This document shows positions 24,804-33,692 of a DNA stretch of 64,000 nucleotides, piece by piece. This DNA comes from Sulfurovaceae bacterium (GTDB lineage: Bacteria > Campylobacterota > Campylobacteria > Campylobacterales > Sulfurovaceae). The stretch lies in NCBI GenBank assembly GCA_016744805.1, contig JADGDQ010000005.1, positions 1 to 64,000 on the forward strand. Direction: 5' to 3'. Position 1 is the stretch's first letter. The number at the start of each line of letters is the position of its first letter. The notes beneath the pieces were generated by a model. It was not told the DNA's origin and did not search any database. It worked only from the letters and a program-made list of their open reading frames with translations. Position numbers and translations under genes: made by a program.

Positions 24804-25685
24804 GTGTTTATAAGTGTACCAGCCACTAGTGCTAACTTAGGTCCAGGATTTGATAGTCTTGGGCTTGCTATAGACCTTCGTAATGAAATTATTATTACAC
24901 CTTCAAAGTTTTTGAGTGTCTCCACACGAGGTGAGGGATCAAATAGTCCAAAAATCAAAAAAAATACACTCTTTTTGAATATTTTTAATGAGAATTATAA
25001 AAGATTAACAAAAAAAGAGCCTATTTTTCGTTTTGAATTTAATAATAGAATACCTATATCAAGAGGTTTAGGAAGCTCTTCTGCTGTAATTGTAGCTTCT
25101 ATTACTGCTTCGTATGTAGCAGCAGGAATAAAATACAATAAAAGAGAAATTTTAAATCGTGCATTAATATATGAAAACCATCCAGATAATATCACACCTG
25201 CTGTTATGGGTGGATTTAATGTAGCCTGTGTAGAACAAGATAGAGTTTATAGTAAAAAACGAAGACTTCCTGATATTTTAAGGGCAGTAGTTGTAGTTCC
25301 AGACAAAACCATCTCTACAGCACGCTCAAGAACAGTACTACCTAAAATGTATAAAAAAGAAGAAACCATTTATTCACTTTCAAGAGCAGCATTTATGACA
25401 TCTTTATTCATGAGTGAATCTTGGGATTTATTGCGTATTGCTTCTAAAGATAAACTCCATCAAAATAGACGAATGAAAATGATGCCTGAATTATTTGAAG
25501 TACAAAAGCTAGCACTCAAACATGGAGCATTAATGAGTACACTCTCTGGAAGTGGATCTACTTTTTTTACTTTATGCTACAGTTGTGATGCAGATAAAAT
25601 CACTAAAGCACTTCAATATAAATTTCCACAATTTAGAGTTTTAAATAAGGCTCTTGATAATTACGGTGTTACAACAAAGAGTTAA
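24804..25685 (+). CDS. thrB: Homoserine kinase
   Basis: ThrB phosphorylates homoserine in threonine synthesis. The 293-residue GHMP-family protein starts at a GTG ([20 protein letters not shown]), preceded by AAGGGAA; the nearby ATG at 24802 is out of frame and stops at once. The ATP-binding motif is [16 protein letters not shown] and the C-terminal GHMP motif is [11 protein letters not shown]. It precedes ylxR and infB, as in H. pylori. Confidence 0.96.
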   Translation: MFISVPATSANLGPGFDSLGLAIDLRNEIIITPSKFLSVSTRGEGSNSPKIKKNTLFLNIFNENYKRLTKKEPIFRFEFNNRIPISRGLGSSSAVIVASITASYVAAGIKYNKREILNRALIYENHPDNITPAVMGGFNVACVEQDRVYSKKRRLPDILRAVVVVPDKTISTARSRTVLPKMYKKEETIYSLSRAAFMTSLFMSESWDLLRIASKDKLHQNRRMKMMPELFEVQKLALKHGALMSTLSGSGSTFFTLCYSCDADKITKALQYKFPQFRVLNKALDNYGVTTKS

Positions 25686-25707
25686 ACTCTTTTTAGGTAT
25701 AATATCA

Positions 25708-25959
25708 ATGAGTTCAATAAAAAAAAGAAAACCAATCAGAATGTGTCTCTCTTGTCGTCAAAGAGCTGTTAAAAAAACATTGGTAAGACTACAGCAAAAT
25801 GAAAATGAGATAGTATCCTATCAAGGAATTGGTCGAAGCTTTTATATCTGTCATGAGTGTATCAATAATGAAAAAAAAATCAAAGGTTTAACGAAGCGTT
25901 TCAAGCAAGATAAAGAACGGTTTATTAAGTTTTTAAAGGAGTTAGTCAAGAATGGATAA
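25708..25959 (+). CDS. YlxR-family (DUF448) RNA-binding protein
   Basis: I use the ATG at 25708 (MSSIKKRKPIRMCLSCRQR), since the longer frame begins inside thrB. The 83-residue protein has the family hallmark RMCLSCRQRAVKKTLVRL and the GIGRSFYICHECI strand. YlxR proteins bind RNA, and some interact with RNase P; they are typically encoded directly before infB, as here, with an 8-bp overlap. Confidence 0.9.
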   Translation: MSSIKKRKPIRMCLSCRQRAVKKTLVRLQQNENEIVSYQGIGRSFYICHECINNEKKIKGLTKRFKQDKERFIKFLKELVKNG

Positions 25960-28654
25960 AGTTAAAATCCAAGAGATTGCAGCAGAAGCTGGTCTCTCTA
26001 ATACAGAGTTATTGGGGAAAGCCAAGGAATTAGGGTTTAATGTTAAAGTAGCCAATAGCTCTATTAGTATGGAACAAGCAGGTATACTTGTCGATTATGC
26101 CATTAGTGGAACACTCCCTAGTGACTATAAAAAACCTACTCAAAAATCTAAGATTACTATGGTAAAAAAGATAAGAAAAGTAGAAAAGCCAAAAGCTGAA
26201 GTTATAGAAAAAAGTGAAGAGATAAAAAAAGAAGTTATAGCAGAGGTGAAAAAAGAGAGTACTCCTCCAAAAGCTCCTAGTGTAGCTCCTAAAGAGACTC
26301 CTGTCACTCAAGACCCTAAAACAGAAAAGAAAAATGTTACGCCTCTTAAAGAAGAGCCAAGTGATAAAGAGGTTGTAGCTCCTGAAGCCAAAAAACCTAC
26401 TCCAAAAAAGAGAAAAGGTATTACAGCTGTTTCTCGTAAAAAAGTAGAGCCAGCAGTTACAGAAGCAAGTGAAGAAAAAGCCGTAGTAAAACCAAAAAGA
26501 AGAGGTCTCTCTCGTGGAGGGATTACTATTGTCAAAAAAGCAAAACCTGCTCCTGTTAAGAAAACTATTCGTATGACAGAGAGTTCTCCATTCATTCCTA
26601 AAAAAAGAAAGCCAAAAAAGGCTGCTGAAGCAAAAGAGAGTGGTGAACGATTAGAGATTATGAGTAATAGAGAGTTTGGTGGTAGTGACGAAGTCTATAA
26701 TGATGCAGAAGTTGTACTATTGGACTTTTCAGATAAAAATATCTATGAAGAGATGAAACGCCAAGACGAAAGACGAAAAGCTGAACAGAAGAAACGAGGT
26801 GTTGGAACAAATACCTTTAGACCACAACAAAAACGATCTATTCGTAGAGGAAGCAAAAAGCGTAAATATATAAAATCTGATGAGAATGCAGAAAAAATTT
26901 CTGTAGTTGAAATTCCTGAGAATGTAAGAGTATATGAATTTGCAGAAAAAGTAGGAAGAAGTGTAGGAGAAGTTGTAAAAGTTCTCTTTACACTTGGTAC
27001 TATGGTTACAAAAAATGACTTCTTAGACAAAGATGATATTGAGATTCTTTCTGAAGAATTTGAAGTTGAAGTTACAACTATTAATCCTCTTGATGCACTT
27101 AATTATGTTACAGCGTATGACAATCTACTTGATGAGAATCCTGAAGAGAGACCACCTGTAATTACTATTATGGGACATGTTGACCATGGAAAGACTTCTC
27201 TTCTTGACAAAATTAGAGAAACAAAAGTTGTAGATAAAGAAGCTGGTGGAATTACTCAGCATGTAGGTGCATATCAAGTAGAAAAGAATGGTAAAAAAAT
27301 TACTTTTGTTGATACTCCAGGGCATGCTGCCTTTACCGAAATGAGAGCAAGAGGTGCGCAAGCTACAGATATAGTTATTATTGTTGTTGCTGCAGATGAT
27401 GGTGTCAAACCACAGACTAAAGAGGCAATATCTCATGCAAAAGCAGGGAATGTGCCTATGATAGTTGCTATCAACAAAATGGATAAAGCAAGTGCAAACC
27501 CTGAGATGGTAAAATCACAACTAGCTGAGATGGATGTCTTGGCTGTTGAATGGGGTGGAAATATAGAGTTTGTTAATGTATCTGCCCATAGTGGAGAAGG
27601 GATCGGAGATCTTCTTGATACTATATTAATCCAATCAGAAGTAATGGAGCTTGAAGCTGATCCATCAAGAGTTGCAAAAGCTATTGTTGTAGAGAGTTCT
27701 TTGGAGAAAGGCTTTGGACCTGTAGCGAATGTAATTGTCCAAAATGGTACACTCCGTGTAGGAGATAGTGTTATTGTAGGGAATACTTATGGTCGTGTGC
27801 GTGCTATGCGTAATGATGATGGTGCTACAATGAAAGAGATTGGACCAAGTACACCTGCTGCTATTGTAGGGCTAAGTGAAGTACCTTCATCTGGTGAAGT
27901 TATGCTTGTTATGGGAAGCGAAAGAGAAGCCAAAGAGTTAGCAAGTAAAAGAGCGGAATACTCTCGCTCTAAAGAGCTATCAAAAAGTACAAAAGCAACA
28001 CTTGATGATCTCTCTGCTCTTATTGCAGAAGGACAACTTAAATCACTTCCTGTTATTATCAAAGCAGATGTGCATGGGTCTTTAGAAGCTATCAAAGGTA
28101 GCTTAGAAAAACTCAAAAATGAAGAAGTTAAAGTTAATATTATTCATGAAGGTGTAGGTGGAGTTACAGAGAGTGATGTAACACTTTGTGATGCAAGTGA
28201 AAACTCTATTATCCTTGGGTTTAATGTTCGTCCTACAGGAAATGTCAAGAAAAAAGCAAAAGAGTTAGGTGTTGAGATTCGTTCTTACTCTATCATTTAT
28301 GATTTACTTGATGATGTTAAAGCACTTCTTGGTGGTATGATGAGTCCTGTTATTACTGAAGAAGTTACAGGTCAAGCAGAAGTTCGTGAAACATTTACTG
28401 TAGCTAAAGTGGGAACAATTGCTGGATCTAAAGTTATTGATGGTTCTATTATCCGTGGAAGTAATGCACGGATTATTCGTGATGGTGTTGTAATCTACAC
28501 AAGTAGTGTCTCATCATTAAAACGATTTACCGAAGATGCTAGAGAAGTAAAAAATGGTTACGAGTGTGGTATTATGATGGACAAATATAATGATATTAAA
28601 GCTGGTGATATTATTGAAACATTTAAAGATGTAGAGGAGCAAGTCTCTCTATGA
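25952..28654 (+). CDS. infB: Translation initiation factor IF-2
   Basis: The 900-residue protein has a short N-terminal IF2N-like domain (about 1-50), a long low-complexity Lys/Pro/Glu-rich linker (about 65-310), a second IF2N domain (about 320-370), and the GTPase core with [14 protein letters not shown] (G1), [10 protein letters not shown] (G2), DTPGHAAF (G3) and NKMDKAS (G4), followed by the beta-barrel and C-terminal domains that hold fMet-tRNA. All parts are in frame. The gene overlaps ylxR by 8 bp and rbfA by 4 bp. Confidence 0.97.
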   Translation: MDKVKIQEIAAEAGLSNTELLGKAKELGFNVKVANSSISMEQAGILVDYAISGTLPSDYKKPTQKSKITMVKKIRKVEKPKAEVIEKSEEIKKEVIAEVKKESTPPKAPSVAPKETPVTQDPKTEKKNVTPLKEEPSDKEVVAPEAKKPTPKKRKGITAVSRKKVEPAVTEASEEKAVVKPKRRGLSRGGITIVKKAKPAPVKKTIRMTESSPFIPKKRKPKKAAEAKESGERLEIMSNREFGGSDEVYNDAEVVLLDFSDKNIYEEMKRQDERRKAEQKKRGVGTNTFRPQQKRSIRRGSKKRKYIKSDENAEKISVVEIPENVRVYEFAEKVGRSVGEVVKVLFTLGTMVTKNDFLDKDDIEILSEEFEVEVTTINPLDALNYVTAYDNLLDENPEERPPVITIMGHVDHGKTSLLDKIRETKVVDKEAGGITQHVGAYQVEKNGKKITFVDTPGHAAFTEMRARGAQATDIVIIVVAADDGVKPQTKEAISHAKAGNVPMIVAINKMDKASANPEMVKSQLAEMDVLAVEWGGNIEFVNVSAHSGEGIGDLLDTILIQSEVMELEADPSRVAKAIVVESSLEKGFGPVANVIVQNGTLRVGDSVIVGNTYGRVRAMRNDDGATMKEIGPSTPAAIVGLSEVPSSGEVMLVMGSEREAKELASKRAEYSRSKELSKSTKATLDDLSALIAEGQLKSLPVIIKADVHGSLEAIKGSLEKLKNEEVKVNIIHEGVGGVTESDVTLCDASENSIILGFNVRPTGNVKKKAKELGVEIRSYSIIYDLLDDVKALLGGMMSPVITEEVTGQAEVRETFTVAKVGTIAGSKVIDGSIIRGSNARIIRDGVVIYTSSVSSLKRFTEDAREVKNGYECGIMMDKYNDIKAGDIIETFKDVEEQVSL

Positions 28655-29028
28655 CCCAAGAGGAGATTAAAAGACACCGTGTAGAGTCTGTACTCAAAGA
28701 GATTATCCCTGAGGCACTCAATAGTCTTAGCGATAGTCGTATTAACTCTTTGCTTGTTATAGATGTTGTCTGTTCTAAAGGGCGTAGTGATGCTAAGGTC
28801 TATTTAGAGCCATCATTTCTCTCTCCAAAAGAACAACAAGAAGCACTTAAGCAACTTCGTAGTGTTGCAGGATATGTCCAAAATCATTGTAAACAGAGTG
28901 AGGGATGGTTTAAAGCTCCTAGATTTACATTTGAATTTGATGAGCAGTTAGAAAAAGCTATGAGAATTGAAGAGCTTTTTAAACAAATTGAGAAAAAAAA
29001 GCCTAAAGGAGAGAGTGATGAATCTTGA
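28651..29028 (+). CDS. rbfA: Ribosome-binding factor A
   Basis: The 125-residue protein has the single KH-like RbfA fold: DSRINSLLVIDVVCSKGRSDAKVYLE and the C-terminal APRFTFEFDEQLEKAMRIEELF. RbfA helps late 30S maturation. The start ATG overlaps the infB stop (ATGA) and the end overlaps rimP by 11 bp, so all three are translationally coupled. Confidence 0.93.
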   Translation: MTQEEIKRHRVESVLKEIIPEALNSLSDSRINSLLVIDVVCSKGRSDAKVYLEPSFLSPKEQQEALKQLRSVAGYVQNHCKQSEGWFKAPRFTFEFDEQLEKAMRIEELFKQIEKKKPKGESDES

Positions 29029-29449
29029 TAAAGAGATAGAAAAAATTATCAAAGGAAATGATGCTCTTTTTTATGATACTGAAGTAGTAACAGAATTTGA
29101 AGAGACCATATTTCGGGTTTATATCACTAAAGAAGGTGGTGTTTCACTTGATTTATGTGCTACAATTTCTAATGAGCTTTCACCTTTTCTTGATGTTCAT
29201 CCACCAATGAATTCTCACTATCGCCTAGAAGTAAGCTCTCCTGGCATAGAGAGAAAACTTGTTAAACCTACACACTTTCAACATGCTATAGGAGAAAAAG
29301 TTAAACTTAAAATTCCTAATCAAGAGAGAGTAAAAGGTACTTTAAAACAAGCTGACACAACATCTATTACAGTACAAACTAAACATGGCGAAGAGTCATT
29401 TTTGTATAATGATATCTCTACAGCCAAAACTTATATAGAGTGGAACTAA
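29018..29449 (+). CDS. rimP: Ribosome maturation factor
   Basis: I choose the ATG at 29018 (MNLDKEIEKIIKG), which has AAAGGAGA upstream inside rbfA. The 143-residue protein has the N-terminal domain with YITKEGGVSLDLCATISNEL and the motif YRLEVSSPGIERKLVKPTHF that defines the family, followed by an SH3-like C-terminal domain. RimP works in 30S assembly. It ends the lpxC-rimP unit; the next gene is convergent, 18 nt away. Confidence 0.95.
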   Translation: MNLDKEIEKIIKGNDALFYDTEVVTEFEETIFRVYITKEGGVSLDLCATISNELSPFLDVHPPMNSHYRLEVSSPGIERKLVKPTHFQHAIGEKVKLKIPNQERVKGTLKQADTTSITVQTKHGEESFLYNDISTAKTYIEWN

Positions 29450-29467
29450 TCCCACTCTAAAACACGC

Positions 29468-30580
29468 TTACTCCATAGGCATACACTGTTGTGCCTCATT
29501 CATATTTTGTGCCTTTTTAATACAATCCATCTGAGAAATACCTTGTTCAATAAATCCTAGTACCTCTTTTTTGATTTTTTGATTCCACTCATTAAAATCC
29601 TCTTCCTCTTCATCACTCATCTTATTTGCTTTTTGATTACAAATATTTGCTTCTTTAAGTGTATCTGCTTTACCTAAACACTCTTTTCCAAATAGTAAAA
29701 TACTCTCTTGACCTAATATCTGCTCTTTCATTTGAGGTAACATAGCACTCATTATAGCACTTTTCATCTCGGCTTCTTGAGCTTTGGTTGGAGTCTCACC
29801 TTTTTGAACACCTGCATTTTGCATAGCCGTAGCTACTGTTGCCCCTAGCACTGCCATATCTTCACTTACCTGCATGGTTTTAGCTTCATCTTTTTTATCC
29901 ATACTATCAAGCTTATTTTTGTCTAATATATTTCCTTGCGTATCATATATAGGAAAATCAGGTAACTCAAAATTCTCTTTAGTAATAGAGATATCAAACT
30001 CTATTTTACTTGCGATTTCTGTACTCTTCATACCCATCATATCTGACTCTACTTTTAGTGGTATACCTTTGTACATACACTGCTTTACACTTCCCATAAT
30101 CTGCCATACATCACAAGTGTAACCTAGTACCTTATCGCTACCTATTTTTTTACCACCCATCTGCTTCATCATCTCTTCGCCAGTCTGTTTCATACTTTTC
30201 TCACCACCCATCAAGGCTCCCATAGCAGCAGTTGGATTTTGCATTCGCATGATTCTCTTTTTTGAGAAATCAACTTGATAGAGTATACTATCTTTCATAT
30301 AGACCATAGTATGGCTTTTTGTAGTCTCTGTTTGACCCTGAGTTGTTTTCTTCTCTACTTTGTTCTCTTCTACTAGATTTTGTACTCCATACTCATCAAA
30401 AATTACTCTCTTTTTACCAATAGTTTTTGTTTTGACCATACCCATAATATCAGCAGAACCTTTGATTTCATAAGTGATCTTTCCACTTTTCACTTCATAC
30501 TTTTGCATTTGACTAGCCCCTGCAAAAGCCAAACTACTCCCTAGCAATGCCATCATTGAAATTTTTACTATTTTTACCAT
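29468..30580 (-). CDS. Secreted protein of unknown function (DUF4412-like)
   Basis: The 370-residue product has a signal peptide (MVKIVKISMMALLGSSLAFA, cleavage after about residue 20). Residues about 25-220 resemble DUF4412-type periplasmic beta-sheet proteins: YEVKSGKITYEIKGS, then a Met-rich segment (about 120-150), then VLGYTCDVWQIMGSVKQCMY and GIPLKVESD. The C-terminal third is helical, with Cys pairs at about 303, 321 and 357-369 that could form disulfides. It lies 11 nt downstream of the VWA gene on the same strand, so the two are expected to be secreted and to act together. The role is unknown. Confidence 0.75.
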   Translation of the reverse strand: MVKIVKISMMALLGSSLAFAGASQMQKYEVKSGKITYEIKGSADIMGMVKTKTIGKKRVIFDEYGVQNLVEENKVEKKTTQGQTETTKSHTMVYMKDSILYQVDFSKKRIMRMQNPTAAMGALMGGEKSMKQTGEEMMKQMGGKKIGSDKVLGYTCDVWQIMGSVKQCMYKGIPLKVESDMMGMKSTEIASKIEFDISITKENFELPDFPIYDTQGNILDKNKLDSMDKKDEAKTMQVSEDMAVLGATVATAMQNAGVQKGETPTKAQEAEMKSAIMSAMLPQMKEQILGQESILLFGKECLGKADTLKEANICNQKANKMSDEEEEDFNEWNQKIKKEVLGFIEQGISQMDCIKKAQNMNEAQQCMPME

Positions 30581-30591
30581 TTTATTCTCCT

Positions 30592-32841
30592 TTATTTTGT
30601 ATACATATCAAGATTTTTACTCATATCTTCAAACTCTTTATCTGCTTGCGTATTCTTGGTCTCTTGTTCTGCTTTTTTCTCTTGAGTACTACCCTGCATC
30701 ACACCACCTAATGCACCTAGTACTGCACCCAACTTCTCAATTTGCTCAGCATCTTTTTTACTGATACCTTTAATCTCTATCTCTTTATCACCTAGAGTAA
30801 TTTTTCCACTACTTTCCTTAGGCTCAACCAATGGAGTAAGAGGCTCTTGCCTATCTGCTTCAATCTCCTCTTTGTGATTGAGATTTGTTAAATCAACTAT
30901 TAGTTTATTTTCTTGCTCAGTTCCTACCATAAACTTTGCCTCTTTTTTCCCACTACTAATCTTTGCTTCTACTGTATAGTTACCATTATCTAGAGTTATC
31001 TTCACTAAGTTAGAACACTTAGCTCTCTCTTCATAAATCAACTGTCCACTACTTGCATAGACTTCATAATCTACCTGCTCTTGCATATCAGAACACTTAG
31101 CTCCCAACAGAAACTGACCAAAAACAACATTGAGTTTGGTGGCTTCACCAGCTTTTATCTCTATGCTTTGCTCCTTTTTAAATCTATTATGCTCTGATAT
31201 CACGATATACTTACCAGTAGCTATCTGTGCTTCTCCTACTCGTTTCTTCGTGGAGGAGAAACCTTTTGTCTCTCTATCATCTTTGACCCCATCTATCACT
31301 TTATAGATACGGTGATAGGCTTTGACCCATTTACCACCCTCTTTTTCAGATGCTGATATTTCTATAGTTCCTGTCTGTCCCATCACTACTTGGAGTTTGG
31401 TCACTTCACCTGCTTTTATCTCAAATGGTGTATTTTGTTTAAATTCATTATATTCTGACTTGACACTATATTTACCAGTAGCTATCTGTGCTTCTCCTAC
31501 TCGCTTCTTCGTAGAGGAGAAGCCTTTCATCTCTCTATCTTCTTTGACCCCATCTATCACTTTATAGATACGGTAATAGGCTTTGACCCATTTACCACCC
31601 TCTTTTTCAGAAGCTGAGATTTCGATGGTTCCTGTCTGACCCATAGCTACTTGGAGTTTGGTCACATCGCCTGCTTTTATTTCAAATGGTGTTTGGACTT
31701 TGAACTCATTGTACTCTGATATCGCAATATACTTACCAGTAGCTATCTGTCTCTCTCCTACTCTCTTCTTGGTAGAGGAGAAACCTGCGGTCTCCCTCTC
31801 TTCTTTGGCTCCGTCTATGACTTTATAGATACGGTGGTAGGCTCTGACCCACTTGCCACCTTGCTCTTCAGATGCTGATATCTCCATGGTTCCTGTCTGT
31901 CCCATCACTGCATGGAGTTTGGTCACTTCACCTGCTTTTATTTCAAATGGTGTTTGGACTTTGAACTCATTGTACTCTGACTGTAGCATATATGAACCAT
32001 CATCTAGGAGAGTTTTTCCTGCATCTTTTTGTGTGGAGTTGACACTTGTAAGTTGTCCATCTATCTTTTGTCCATTTTCGGCTCTATAGATACGGTGATA
32101 GGCTTTGACCCACTTGCCACCCTCTTTTTCGGATGCTGAGACCTCTATATTGTTTTTGAGTTTTTTGACTACAGGCTTGGGTATTGGTTTGGGGGTGGGC
32201 TTGGGCTCTACTACTTCGACCTTTTTGGCTATGGTCTTCATAGCATTATTGAGTGCTGTTGCATTTTTGGCAGGGAAATACTCACCACCTGTTGCAGCTG
32301 CGATACATCCCAACTCTTGAGCTGTCTTTTTATCTACATCAAAGCCAATAACATGCACCACAAAGTCTATACCATTCTGCTCCAACTCTTTGGCTACTGC
32401 ACAGGGATTTGGATCACAAGTCTCTTTGCCATCAGAGATGAGTATGATAGTCGCTTTCTCTTCTGTATATTTAATCTCATCAGCCACCTTCTTCAAAGAG
32501 CGACTAATGGGGGTCTTGCCTTTAGGTTTGATATCCATCACCGTAGAGACTACTCTATTTTTATCTATCTTCCCTACAGGAATAACTGTCTCTATATCAT
32601 TACAGTCACCTTTAGAGCGATGCCCATAAACAGTGAGTCCTAGCTCTACATCAGAATTCCACTCTTTGACTACATTTTTTAGAGCATCTCTAGCAATCTC
32701 TATCTTTGTCACACCATTAATCTGCCCCCACATACTCCCTGATGCATCAAAGATAATAACTGCTCTTGGATTATCACTTGCTATTGTTGAAGAGAGTGCT
32801 AATATCCACACTACTACAAATCTAAACCATATATTTTTCAT
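30592..32841 (-). CDS. Secreted VWA-domain protein with four tandem repeats
   Basis: The 749-residue protein has a signal peptide (about 1-22) and a von Willebrand factor A domain (about 26-205) with an intact MIDAS: DASGS at 32-36, Thr110 in GKTPIS and Asp137 in ISDGKE. A proline linker (PKPTPKPIPKP) leads to four near-identical 87-residue repeats (232-318, 319-405, 406-492, 493-579), each beginning ...SASEKEGGKWVKAYHRIYK. A beta-sandwich-like domain with two Cys pairs (about 585-665) and an acidic, low-complexity tail follow. MIDAS-type VWA proteins bind metal-dependent ligands and often act in adhesion or envelope assembly. It is the first gene of a pair with the DUF4412-like gene. Confidence 0.85.
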   Translation of the reverse strand: MKNIWFRFVVVWILALSSTIASDNPRAVIIFDASGSMWGQINGVTKIEIARDALKNVVKEWNSDVELGLTVYGHRSKGDCNDIETVIPVGKIDKNRVVSTVMDIKPKGKTPISRSLKKVADEIKYTEEKATIILISDGKETCDPNPCAVAKELEQNGIDFVVHVIGFDVDKKTAQELGCIAAATGGEYFPAKNATALNNAMKTIAKKVEVVEPKPTPKPIPKPVVKKLKNNIEVSASEKEGGKWVKAYHRIYRAENGQKIDGQLTSVNSTQKDAGKTLLDDGSYMLQSEYNEFKVQTPFEIKAGEVTKLHAVMGQTGTMEISASEEQGGKWVRAYHRIYKVIDGAKEERETAGFSSTKKRVGERQIATGKYIAISEYNEFKVQTPFEIKAGDVTKLQVAMGQTGTIEISASEKEGGKWVKAYYRIYKVIDGVKEDREMKGFSSTKKRVGEAQIATGKYSVKSEYNEFKQNTPFEIKAGEVTKLQVVMGQTGTIEISASEKEGGKWVKAYHRIYKVIDGVKDDRETKGFSSTKKRVGEAQIATGKYIVISEHNRFKKEQSIEIKAGEATKLNVVFGQFLLGAKCSDMQEQVDYEVYASSGQLIYEERAKCSNLVKITLDNGNYTVEAKISSGKKEAKFMVGTEQENKLIVDLTNLNHKEEIEADRQEPLTPLVEPKESSGKITLGDKEIEIKGISKKDAEQIEKLGAVLGALGGVMQGSTQEKKAEQETKNTQADKEFEDMSKNLDMYTK
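31105..32148 (-). repeat. Four tandem 261-bp coding repeats
   Basis: The four 87-codon repeats of the VWA protein form an in-frame tandem array. Repeats 3 and 4 are nearly identical in amino acids and nucleotides, repeat 1 is the most diverged. Such an array can gain or lose units by recombination and is difficult to assemble from short reads. Confidence 0.85.
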
Positions 32842-32938
32842 CTTGCTACTCCTTATTAAGTATTAATCTATATTAAGTTTATCATAAAAATGTCATAAAA
32901 AAATAAAAAAAGGAATTTTATAGGAGAGTTGGAGGAGA

Positions 32939-32961
32939 GGTAAGATAAAATTTATCTTACC
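32939..32961. terminator. Palindrome after the OmpA-type lipoprotein gene
   Basis: GGTAAGATAAA and its exact complement TTTATCTTACC (11 bp, 1-nt centre) lie 17 nt past the stop. No T-run follows on the minus strand, so termination by this element alone is uncertain. Confidence 0.4.
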
Positions 32962-32978
32962 CAAGAGAGAAAAAGTCT

Positions 32979-33671
32979 CTATCTACATGCATTTACACGA
33001 ACATCATTACTAGGATATAAATAGACCTCTACTCTTCGATTAAGAGCCATATTTGTACTTGAGCTATTTTCAACAAGAGGTTTACTATATGAACATCCTG
33101 TTACATAACTATTGTTTTGAATACCTGTGCTATAAAGTCTATCAGCTACACTTTTTGCTCTTGCTTGTGAGAGGCTCATATTATGATTATATCCACCTCT
33201 TTTATCTGTATGTCCTGCTGTTTCAACTATGGTTTGTGGATACTGTTTAAGAATATTTGCTACTTTACCCACTTTATACGAAGCACTAGAAGTAAGCCTA
33301 GCAGAGTTAGTAGCAAACATCATACTATCACGAAACATGATTTTAACATATTTACCATTATTGGAGACAATTAAATCTTGATTAGGGTCGAGGTATGCTA
33401 AAGGGTCGTTATTAACACCTGTTCCTAAAGATCTTGCTATATCATTAGCCTGTTGATCTAAATTATATCCAATAGCACCACCAGTAACTGCACCTAGTGC
33501 AGCTCCTAAAGCCATGTCTCTACCAGAGCCACCTAGTACTCCTCCAAGAATAGCTCCTGTGGCAGCACCTGCAGCTATACCTCCTTGTGTATTAGGTCCA
33601 ACTGATGAACCTGAACATCCACCTAATAATAAAGCACTTATTCCTATTATAATTGGTTTACATAATTTCAT
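32979..33671 (-). CDS. OmpA/Pal-type outer-membrane lipoprotein
   Basis: The 230-residue protein has a lipoprotein signal (ISALLLGGCSGS, Cys19), a glycine-zipper region (about 30-75: GGIAAGAATGAILGGVLGGS) and a C-terminal OmpA domain (about 105-220) with AGHTDKRGGYNHNMSLSQAR and NRRVEVYL, the peptidoglycan-binding signature. This is the YiaD-like layout. It links the outer membrane to the cell wall. The upstream hybrid kinase gene ends 21 nt before its start, so the two may be co-transcribed. Confidence 0.92.
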   Translation of the reverse strand: MKLCKPIIIGISALLLGGCSGSSVGPNTQGGIAAGAATGAILGGVLGGSGRDMALGAALGAVTGGAIGYNLDQQANDIARSLGTGVNNDPLAYLDPNQDLIVSNNGKYVKIMFRDSMMFATNSARLTSSASYKVGKVANILKQYPQTIVETAGHTDKRGGYNHNMSLSQARAKSVADRLYSTGIQNNSYVTGCSYSKPLVENSSSTNMALNRRVEVYLYPSNDVRVNACR

Positions 33672-33692
33672 TATACTACTCCTTTTTTTAAT

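Noticed and set aside
26030-26595. Minus-strand frames opposite the IF-2 linker
   Set aside because: Shadows of the Lys/Pro/Glu-rich linker of infB.
31105-32148. CRISPR-like or intergenic repeat array
   Set aside because: The 261-bp repeats are in frame within the VWA gene and code for protein repeats.
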